NCBI RefSeq assembly: GCF_031202305.1
Contig: NZ_CP101731.1
Location: 3,412,501-3,476,500, forward strand
Direction of reading: 5' to 3'
Source of the DNA: Pelagibacterium sp. 26DY04
GTDB lineage: Bacteria > Pseudomonadota > Alphaproteobacteria > Rhizobiales > Devosiaceae
Length of the DNA: 64,000 nucleotides
Of this stretch, positions 58,046 to 64,000 are shown piece by piece. A program made the translations under genes and the position numbers. The stretch's first letter is position 1. Each line of letters opens with the position of its first letter. The notes under the pieces were generated by a model that was given only the letters and a program-made list of their open reading frames with translations, did not search any database and was not told the DNA's origin.

Positions 58046-59200
58046 ATGGCAGAGAACGGAAAACGCCCCATTCGCTTAGGCATGGTCGGCGGCGGCAAGG
58101 GCGCCTTCATCGGTTACGTCCACCGCATCGCGTCCCGGCTCGATGGTGACTACCAGCTCGTCGCCGGCGCCCTCTCTTCCCGCGCCGAAGTCGCAAGGCA
58201 ATCGGGCAAGGATCTCGGCCTTGCCGAAGACCGCATTTACACCGATTTCGCCGCAATGGCCCGCGCCGAAGCCGCCCGCGAGGACGGCATCGAAGCGGTG
58301 GCGATCGTCACGCCCAATCACATGCATTTCGCCCCCGCCAAGGCGTTCCTCGAAGCGGGCATCCATGTGATCTGCGACAAGCCTTTGACCTCTTCGATCG
58401 ATGACGCCTATGCGCTGCAAAAAATCGAGGCGAAAAACGGCGCCAAATTCCTTCTCACCCACAACTACACCGGCTACCCGCTGATCCGGCAGGCGCGCGA
58501 GCTCGTCCGCTCAGGCGCCTTGGGCAAGATCCGCGTCGTCCAGGCCGAATACCCCCAGGATTGGCTGGCCGAGCCGGTGGAAAAATCGGGCAATGCGCCA
58601 GGGGCCGAATGGCGCACCGATCCGGCCCGCTCCGGCGCCGGCGGCGCCATCGGCGATATCGGCACCCATGCCTACAACCTACTGCGCTATGTGACCGGCC
58701 TCAAGACGGCGGCGGTTTCCGCCGATCTCGACCATTTCGTCGAAGGTCGCCAGCTCGACGATAATGTCAATATCATGCTGCGCTTCGAAGGCGGGGCCAA
58801 AGGCATGCTCTGGGCCAGCCAGGTGGCCGTCGGCTGCGAGAACGGGCTCCAGCTTCGGGTCTATGGCGAAAAGGCCGGCCTCGAATGGCGGCAGGATAAC
58901 CCCAATTACATGTGGTTCACCGAGTTCGGCAAACCGCGTCAGCTTCTGACCCGCGGCGGCGCCATCAACGGTGCGCCGGCCAGCGCCATGGGCGTTCGCG
59001 TCCCGTCGGGCCATCCCGAAGGATATCTTGAGGCCTTTGCCACGCTCTATTCGCAATTCGCCGCCATCATCCGTGGCGAAGGGGATGAGTTCGAAGGCCT
59101 GCTGCCCACCCTCGATGATGGCGTCGAAGGCATGGAGTTCATCATGGCCGCCGTCGAATCGAGCCGCAACGACAGCCGCTGGACCCCGCTGAGTCGCTAG
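58046..59200 (+). CDS. Gfo/Idh/MocA family oxidoreductase
   Basis: A 384-residue NAD(P)-dependent sugar dehydrogenase. Rossmann motif LGMVGGGKGAFIGYVHR at the N-terminus, VAIVTPNHMHFAPAKAFLEA, the catalytic-lysine motif as CDKPLT (usually EKP), and the substrate-side GGAIGDIGTHAYNLLRYVTG with the catalytic Asp and His. Close family types oxidise a sugar C3 hydroxyl or reduce a 3-keto sugar (for example YcjS, LgdA, ThuB). The substrate is not shown by sequence. It is the last gene of operon A. Confidence 0.92.
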   Translation: MAENGKRPIRLGMVGGGKGAFIGYVHRIASRLDGDYQLVAGALSSRAEVARQSGKDLGLAEDRIYTDFAAMARAEAAREDGIEAVAIVTPNHMHFAPAKAFLEAGIHVICDKPLTSSIDDAYALQKIEAKNGAKFLLTHNYTGYPLIRQARELVRSGALGKIRVVQAEYPQDWLAEPVEKSGNAPGAEWRTDPARSGAGGAIGDIGTHAYNLLRYVTGLKTAAVSADLDHFVEGRQLDDNVNIMLRFEGGAKGMLWASQVAVGCENGLQLRVYGEKAGLEWRQDNPNYMWFTEFGKPRQLLTRGGAINGAPASAMGVRVPSGHPEGYLEAFATLYSQFAAIIRGEGDEFEGLLPTLDDGVEGMEFIMAAVESSRNDSRWTPLSR

Positions 59201-59415
59201 CGGCACGCTTGTTGTAGCCGGCAGCCGCGACAGGCCGCAACCGACACGGGCAAGGGGCTCAGATCCCTTGCCGGCGCCCCACCCAAGGGCGTCCAGAACG
59301 AAAGCCGAAAAGGCCCTTGAAGCGCCCTTGGGGGAGGTGCGCCTCAAGGGAGCGGGCTTTCCATTTCTTCTGATAACCACATGAAATCATTGAAGTTTTT
59401 TCACGCCTTCGCAAC
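59201..59415. other. Intergenic region between operons A and B
   Basis: The gene gap is 361 bases (59201-59561). Its first half holds GGCAAGGG..CCCTTGCC (59249-59272) and a longer-range stem CCCAAGGGCG / CGCCCTTGGG (59282-59332), which may stop operon A transcripts, though neither has a clear T-tail. The second half holds operator OB and the operon B leader. No gene is seen. Confidence 0.55.
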
Positions 59416-59429
59416 TGAAACCGGTTGCA
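59416..59429. promoter_or_regulatory. LacI-family operator OB
   Basis: TGAAACCGGTTGCA, 13 of 14 bases identical to operator OA. It lies 133 bases before the first gene of operon B, so the operon A repressor probably controls both operons. A promoter around it cannot be placed with certainty. Confidence 0.7.
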
Positions 59430-59561
59430 AGAATAGCCCGCCTATGGCTTAATCAAACTTGGGCAGGAGAGATATTCAGAGACAATGTGACCGATCTCCC
59501 TGCCCACAGTTGCGGCCGCCTCGATGCTGTTCGGCGGCCATCATCAGGTGAGGAGATTGAA

Positions 59562-60431
59562 GTGAAAAAGCAGGGTCTTTTGCTGAGCACGGCCATTGCC
59601 GGTTTTGTGGTTGCCGCCGGTGCGGCCTCGGTGTCGGCGCAGGACGCCGCCCCGCAAGAAGATGCAGCGCTGCCGATCGCCGTGCAGATGTACACGCTGC
59701 GCAATTTCGGTTCCGTTGATGAACAATTGGCCATCGTCGAAGAGGCCGGCGTTTCGGCCGTCGAACTCGTCGGCACCCATGATATGAGCGCCGAGGACCT
59801 CAACGGGCTGCTCGACGCCCACGGGATCGATGCGATTTCGGCCCATGTCCAGCTCGATGCGCTGCGCAGCGGCATCGAGGATGTCATCGAATTCAACAAG
59901 GCCGTGGGCAATGAGGTGATCACCGTACCCTATCTGGCCGAAGAGGCCCGCCCGACCGATGCCGAAGGCTGGACCGCCCTTGGCGAAGAGCTCGAAGGGT
60001 TCGCCGGCCAGCTTCAAGCCGAAGGCCTCCAGCTCGCCTACCATAACCACGATTTCGAAATGGAAGAGTTCGATGGCCAGACGGCGCTCGAAGTGATGTT
60101 CGACGCCGCGCCCAGCGTCCTCGCCCAGCTCGACGTGGCCTGGATCGACCGCGCCGGCCTCGATGCGGCCGAATATATAGCCAATTTCGATGGTCACCTG
60201 TTCGCCATCCATGCCAAGGACAATGCGCCCGAAGGTGAGGCCGAGGAAGAGGACGGCTGGGCCGCTGTCGGCTCGGGCACCATCGATTGGCAGGCGGTTC
60301 TGACCGCCGCCAACGATGCGGGTGCCCAATGGTACATCATTGAGCACGACAACCCGGCAGACGCGTCGGCTATCGTGGATAGCAGCGCACGCTTCCTCGA
60401 ACAGGAACTGCCCGGCATTCTGGGCGAATAA
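59562..60431 (+). CDS. Exported sugar isomerase/epimerase-type TIM barrel
   Basis: A 289-residue xylose-isomerase-like TIM barrel with a signal peptide (KKQGLLLSTAIAGFVVAAGA, cleavage near VSAQ), unlike most relatives, which are cytoplasmic. Markers: LPIAVQMYTLRNFGSVDEQL, AYHNHDFEMEEFDG (metal residues), LAQLDVAWIDRAG, HLFAIHAKDN (His) and WYIIEHDNPAD (Glu). Related secreted proteins are thought to act on 3-keto-glycosides in the periplasm. It starts with GTG at 59562 after GAGGAGA. It is the first gene of operon B and follows operator OB. Confidence 0.88.
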   Translation: MKKQGLLLSTAIAGFVVAAGAASVSAQDAAPQEDAALPIAVQMYTLRNFGSVDEQLAIVEEAGVSAVELVGTHDMSAEDLNGLLDAHGIDAISAHVQLDALRSGIEDVIEFNKAVGNEVITVPYLAEEARPTDAEGWTALGEELEGFAGQLQAEGLQLAYHNHDFEMEEFDGQTALEVMFDAAPSVLAQLDVAWIDRAGLDAAEYIANFDGHLFAIHAKDNAPEGEAEEEDGWAAVGSGTIDWQAVLTAANDAGAQWYIIEHDNPADASAIVDSSARFLEQELPGILGE

Positions 60432-60505
60432 CAGCCTGACGGCCGGGCCGCTCAACAGCCCGGCGGATTAACGTCCAGGCCAATCCAGCTCCATCCCTTA
60501 CCACC

Positions 60506-60527
60506 CGCGAATGGCACCCCATTCGCG
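60506..60527 (+). other. Hairpin upstream of the GMC gene
   Basis: A 9-bp perfect stem CGCGAATGG / CCATTCGCG with a 4-base loop, in a 171-base gap. It lies 3 bases before GGAGGAG (60531), which is too far from the ATG at 60603 to serve it. It may adjust expression between the exported isomerase and the GMC enzyme. Confidence 0.55.
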
Positions 60528-60602
60528 GCAGGAGGAGCTTTGCACCCAAGCGCAGCGGATTGGCCTGCCCTCACGGCCTTTAAAATCCATGGAGAACCTC
60601 AC

Positions 60603-62294
60603 ATGGCCAATGCCAACAATCATTACGATGCCATCGTCGTTGGATCCGGCATCAGCGGCGGCTGGGCCGCCAAGGAGTTGACGGAAAAGGGCTTGAAAGT
60701 CCTGCTGCTCGAGCGCGGCAAGAATGTCGAGCACGTCACCGACTACACAAGCGCCAACAAGGAAGCCTGGGATTTCCCGCACCGCAACCGCGCCACCCAG
60801 GAGATGAAGGAGAAATTCCCCGTTCTCTCGCGCGACTACCTGCTCGATGAGGCGACCCTGGGCATGTGGGCGGACGAACAGGAAAATCCCTATGTAGAGG
60901 AAAAGCGCTTCGACTGGTATCGCGGCTATCATGTGGGCGGCCGCTCCCTGATGTGGGGTCGCCAATCCTATCGCTGGGCTCCCATCGATTTCGAAGCCAA
61001 TGCCAAGGACGGCATCGCCGTCGACTGGCCGATCCGCTATGAGGACGTTGCCCCCTGGTACGATTATGTCGAGCGCTTCGCCGGCATTGCGGGCACCCGC
61101 AACGGGCTCGACATCCTCCCCGATGGCGAGTTCCTGCCCCCCATCCCGCTCAACTGCGTCGAAGAGGACGTGGCCGCCCGTATCCAGACTGCGTTCAACG
61201 GCACGCGGCACCTGATCCACTCGCGCTGCGCCAACATCACCCAGGAGCTCGAAGGCCAGAACCGCACCCGTTGCCAATACCGTAACAAATGTCGGGTCGG
61301 CTGCCCGTTCGGCGCCTATTTCTCCACCCAGTCCTCGACGCTCCCCGCCGCCATGGCGACGGGCAATCTCACCCTGCGCCCGTTTTCGATCGTCAAGCAG
61401 GTGCTCTACGACCGCGACGCCAAGCGCGCCACCGGCATCGAGATCATCGATGCGGAAAACAACCAGACCTACGAATACACCGCCGACATCATCTTCCTCA
61501 ACGCCTCCACCCTCAACACCACCTGGATCCTGATGAATTCGGCCACCGATGTGTGGGAGGGCGGCCTGGGCTCGAGCAGTGGCGAATTGGGCCACAACGT
61601 CATGGACCACCATTTCCGCGTCGGCGCCAATGGCGACATCGAAGGCTATGAGGACGTCTACTATCAGGGACGCCGTCCGGCCGGCTTCTATGTCCCCCGC
61701 TTCCGCAATGTGGGCGACGATACCCGCGACTATATCCGCGGCTTCGGCTATCAGGGCTCGGCCAGCCGCCAGGGCTGGCAGCGCGAGATCGCCGAACTCA
61801 ATATCGGCCGCGATTTCAAGGACGAACTGCTCCAGCCCGGCAAGTGGACCATCGGCATGACCGCCTTTGGTGAAATGCTGCCCTATCACGACAACCGGGT
61901 CACGCTGGACCACAACACCACCGACAAATGGGGCTTGCCCGTCCTCTCGATGAATGTCGAGATCAAGGACAACGAGCTCAAGATGCGCAAGGACATGGCC
62001 GACGATGCCGCCGAGCTCTTCGAGGCGGCCGGCGTCAAGAACGTTACGACCTACGACGCCGAATACGCGCCCGGCATGGGCATCCATGAAATGGGCACCG
62101 CCCGTATGGGCCGCGATCCCAGAACGTCCGTGCTCAACGCCCACAACCAGGTTTGGGACGCCCCCAATGTGTTCGTGACCGACGGGGCGTGCATGACCTC
62201 GGCGTCCTGCGTCAATCCCTCTCTGACCTACATGGCCCTGACGGCGCGCGCCGCCGATTTCGCGGTCGAAGAACTCAGGAAAGGAAACCTGTGA
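60603..62294 (+). CDS. GMC oxidoreductase, probable catalytic subunit of a glycoside 3-dehydrogenase
   Basis: A 563-residue FAD enzyme. The N-terminus has AIVVGSGISGGWAAKELTEK (dinucleotide motif) and LLLERGK. GYHVGGRSLMWG follows, then a Cys motif RCQYRNKCRVGCPFG with C-x5-C-x3-C spacing, as in the [3Fe-4S] site of bacterial FAD glucose dehydrogenase. The C-terminal active site is GMGIHEMGTARMG (His) and ASCVNPSLTYMALTARAAD (Asn). There is no signal peptide; export would depend on the Tat signal of the next gene, whose ATG overlaps this stop. C3 oxidation of glycosides is inferred from subunit type and the DUF1080 neighbour. Confidence 0.9.
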   Translation: MANANNHYDAIVVGSGISGGWAAKELTEKGLKVLLLERGKNVEHVTDYTSANKEAWDFPHRNRATQEMKEKFPVLSRDYLLDEATLGMWADEQENPYVEEKRFDWYRGYHVGGRSLMWGRQSYRWAPIDFEANAKDGIAVDWPIRYEDVAPWYDYVERFAGIAGTRNGLDILPDGEFLPPIPLNCVEEDVAARIQTAFNGTRHLIHSRCANITQELEGQNRTRCQYRNKCRVGCPFGAYFSTQSSTLPAAMATGNLTLRPFSIVKQVLYDRDAKRATGIEIIDAENNQTYEYTADIIFLNASTLNTTWILMNSATDVWEGGLGSSSGELGHNVMDHHFRVGANGDIEGYEDVYYQGRRPAGFYVPRFRNVGDDTRDYIRGFGYQGSASRQGWQREIAELNIGRDFKDELLQPGKWTIGMTAFGEMLPYHDNRVTLDHNTTDKWGLPVLSMNVEIKDNELKMRKDMADDAAELFEAAGVKNVTTYDAEYAPGMGIHEMGTARMGRDPRTSVLNAHNQVWDAPNVFVTDGACMTSASCVNPSLTYMALTARAADFAVEELRKGNL

Positions 62295-62878
62295 TGATGA
62301 ACCGACGCGACCTCTTAAAGCTCATCACCGCCGCAACGGGCATGTCCCTGATCGGCGGATCCATTGTCACCGCTCAGGAATTGTTCGGCCCGCAAAGCGA
62401 CACGGGACGTGCCTTTGGCGAGGCCGGCAGCGCCCTTAGTGACGAGGAGATCGCCTTCCTCAACGAAGTTGCCGAGGTGATCCTGCCCCGGACCGACACG
62501 CCCGGTGCCAAGGAGGCCGATGTGGCAACCTTCATGTCGACCTATGTTGCCGATGTGTATTCGGCTGATGAGCGGGAGACATTCCTCACCGCCATGCCGG
62601 AAATCTCGGCCCGCAGCCAGGATCAGTTCGGCAAGGACTTCCTCGACCTCACCGAAGACGAACGGCTCACGCTGGTTTCCGAACTCGACGAGGAAGCCCG
62701 CGCGGCCGCCTCATCCGATGACCCGCACTATTTCACCATGGTCAAGCAACTGACCCTACTGGGGTTCTTCACATCCGAGGTCGGCGCCACCCAGGCCCTG
62801 CGCTATGAGGCGGTGCCCGGCGGTTACGACGGCTGTGCCGTCTACGAAGAGGGCCAGCCGGCCTGGGCCACCGGCTGA
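62294..62878 (+). CDS. Gluconate 2-dehydrogenase subunit 3 family protein with Tat signal
   Basis: A 194-residue small subunit. A twin-arginine signal is visible (MNRRDLLKLITAATGMSLIG, RRDLLK). After it: EAGSALSDEEIAFLNEVAEV, VILPRTDTPGAKEADVATFM, which is the conserved core of the gluconate_2-dh3 family, and DDPHYFTMVKQLTLLGFFTSE near the C-terminus. These proteins carry the folded GMC subunit across the membrane and hold it there. The ATG at 62294 overlaps the GMC stop (ATGA). No cytochrome c subunit is seen in the window. Confidence 0.92.
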   Translation: MMNRRDLLKLITAATGMSLIGGSIVTAQELFGPQSDTGRAFGEAGSALSDEEIAFLNEVAEVILPRTDTPGAKEADVATFMSTYVADVYSADERETFLTAMPEISARSQDQFGKDFLDLTEDERLTLVSELDEEARAAASSDDPHYFTMVKQLTLLGFFTSEVGATQALRYEAVPGGYDGCAVYEEGQPAWATG

Positions 62879-63009
62879 TTTTCGATCGCCCCGGTACGGG
62901 CAAAGGTGTCGGCGGGGCCTTCCCCGCTGGCGAGGTCCCGCGGCGGACCGAGGTGTCGCATCCGGTTGCTCCCGACGGATGCGGCACCCATTGGATGGAG
63001 GAGGTGCCT

Positions 63010-63510
63010 ATGAACATGCATTTCATGCCGGTCGCCGAAGCCGGCTTCAAATCGGCGATGGCAAATCTTGCCGGAGCCGTCAGCGTGGTGACGACACTTT
63101 CGGGCTCGACTCGGTTGGGCATGACGGCGAGTTCGGTCACCTCGTTTTCGGCCCAGCCACCCTGCATTGCCGTCAACATCAACATGGCCACCCGCACCGG
63201 CCGGGCCATGCGCGCCGGCAGCCCGCTCTGCGTTAACATTCTCGGCGACCAGCAGGACGAGATCGCCGCGATATTCGCCGGGCGGGCAGACGCCGCCGGT
63301 GACCGTTTTTCGGCCGGCCGCTGGCACATGATGAGTTCGGGCGCTCCCGCGCTCGAAGACGCAATCGCCAATATCGACTGCATCGTCGAGGACGTGATCG
63401 AACGCCACACCCACGCCATCGTGCTGGCCCGCGTCATCGCCATTGTATCCGGCAGCGAGCGCCGCCCGCTGCTTTACTGGCAACGAGGTTTCCACAGCCT
63501 GCAGACCTGA
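63010..63510 (+). CDS. Flavin reductase family protein
   Basis: A 166-residue FMN-binding split-barrel protein of the HpaC/flavin_reduct type. Seen: FKSAMANLAGAVSVVTTLSG, GMTASSVTSFSAQPPCIAVN (flavin loop), INMATRTGRAMRAGSPLCVN and the C-terminal ARVIAIVSGSERRPLLYWQR. Such enzymes reduce flavin with NAD(P)H for a partner. No signal peptide is present, so it is likely cytoplasmic among exported gene products. Its ATG follows GGAGGAGGTG. The 131-base gap ahead holds a weak LacI-type site. Confidence 0.85.
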   Translation: MNMHFMPVAEAGFKSAMANLAGAVSVVTTLSGSTRLGMTASSVTSFSAQPPCIAVNINMATRTGRAMRAGSPLCVNILGDQQDEIAAIFAGRADAAGDRFSAGRWHMMSSGAPALEDAIANIDCIVEDVIERHTHAIVLARVIAIVSGSERRPLLYWQRGFHSLQT

Positions 63511-63540
63511 CCGGTCCACTGGATAATGAGGAGATATTCC

Positions 63541-64000
63541 ATGATCAAACACATCATTTTGTCGGGCACCGCCCTTTTGAGCACGACCGCCATGGCCCTC
63601 GCCCAGGAGGCCGAACCCACCGACGGCCAGAAATCGGAAGTGACCGAAATCTGGGAGCCGGTCCCCGAAACCGTCGAAACCCCGGAAGGCGAGCCGCCTT
63701 CGGACGCCATTGTGCTTTTTGACGGCACCAATCTCGACGCCTGGGAATCGGTCGATGGCGGTCCCGCCGAATGGACCGTGGAGGACGGCGCCTTCACAGT
63801 CGCCCGGGGTACGGGCGATATCCGCACCACCGAAAGCTTCTGCGACGTGCAATTACATATCGAGTGGCGCTCGCCTGCCGAAACCGAGGGCTATGACAGC
63901 CAGGATCGCGGCAATAGCGGCGTGTTCCTCCAGGAACGCTATGAAGTCCAGGTCCTCGACAGCTTCGAGAACCCCACCTACGTCAACGGTCAGGCAGCCT
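63541..64000 (+). CDS. DUF1080 (3-keto-disaccharide hydrolase family) protein, truncated by window end
   Basis: The first 153 codons of an exported protein. Signal peptide [20 protein letters not shown] (cleavage about AQE), an acidic linker (about 22-55), then the DUF1080 domain: [19 protein letters not shown], then [20 protein letters not shown], and [20 protein letters not shown] with TYVNGQA at the edge. This concanavalin-like domain hydrolyses 3-keto-glycosides in studied members. It is the last gene in the window, 30 bases after the flavin reductase gene; the stop lies outside. Confidence 0.9.
   Translation, partial: MIKHIILSGTALLSTTAMALAQEAEPTDGQKSEVTEIWEPVPETVETPEGEPPSDAIVLFDGTNLDAWESVDGGPAEWTVEDGAFTVARGTGDIRTTESFCDVQLHIEWRSPAETEGYDSQDRGNSGVFLQERYEVQVLDSFENPTYVNGQAA

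Noticed and set aside
60540..60602. TTG at 60,540 as an alternative GMC start with GGAGGAG close by
   Set aside because: Ribosome-site spacing is too short and the added residues do not belong to the FAD fold; ATG at 60,603 has GGAGAA at usable distance.

Overview
The window is a 64 kb chromosomal stretch from a high-GC alphaproteobacterium of the order Hyphomicrobiales. Gene order and protein types fit a Devosia/Pelagibacterium-like (Devosiaceae) genome. Pointers to this are bolA / J-domain protein / cobS / cobT, divergent lysC and ubiG, secA divergent from a PpiC-type isomerase followed later by argJ-GNAT-mutT, DUF3108 divergent from rpmB, DUF4167, DUF1178 and an NDUFAF5-like methyltransferase. 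The family-level placement is inference from gene content. I saw no rRNA, tRNA, CRISPR array, transposase or prophage.

Region 1 (1-5,160): the end of an M23 peptidase, a VOC protein, an MpaB/DUF2236 oxygenase-like protein and a DUF2147-like secreted protein. A repeat-rich stretch follows (2,935-4,235) in which a GIY-YIG gene is bracketed by inverted copies of a REP-like palindrome. Next comes an AT-richer gene that looks like a trypsin-fold serine protease (His82/Asp131/Ser229), probably acquired.

Region 2 (5,160-26,210): housekeeping genes clpB, DUF4167, prmC, prfA, ptsP, lysC, ubiG, DUF1178, a nitrilase-family hydrolase, grxC, comF, an NDUFAF5-like methyltransferase, an SLC13/TrkA-C transporter, secA and a parvulin. 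The prfA-prmC pair is split by two opposite-strand genes, with a scar between them made of a prmC 5' end joined to a prfA 3' end.

Region 3 (26,210-50,700): a TetR repressor with three matching operators that probably controls a small membrane protein. Then uvsE, a VOC protein, argJ-GNAT-mutT, a YafK-like L,D-transpeptidase-fold lipoprotein, accA, xerD with a 51-codon partner, a LysE exporter, aroK-aroB-CorC, bolA, a J-domain protein, cobS, a methyltransferase, cobT, a phytase-like esterase that starts inside a REP element, an M42 peptidase, a YhhQ-type transporter, rpmB, DUF3108, an ArsR-like regulator with an MFS exporter, and an EamA transporter with a strongly structured leader.

Region 4 (50,896-64,000): the accessory system of most interest. 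Operon A (51,397-59,200) encodes an RbsB/MglA/RbsC-type sugar ABC transporter (binding protein, double ATPase, two permeases), a LacI repressor, a sugar isomerase/epimerase-type TIM barrel and a Gfo/Idh/MocA dehydrogenase. Operon B (59,562-beyond 64,000) encodes an exported TIM-barrel isomerase-like protein, a GMC flavoprotein with a C-x5-C-x3-C cluster motif, a Tat-signal gluconate-2-dehydrogenase-subunit-3-like partner, a flavin-reductase-family protein and an exported DUF1080 (3-keto-disaccharide hydrolase family) protein cut by the window end. Nearly identical 14-bp palindromes (TGCAACCGGTTGCA; TGAAACCGGTTGCA) stand before each operon, so one LacI protein probably controls both. I infer a 3-keto-glycoside route: C3 oxidation in the periplasm, cleavage there by the exported proteins, import by the ABC transporter, and cytoplasmic redox or epimerisation by the Gfo/Idh and TIM-barrel enzymes.
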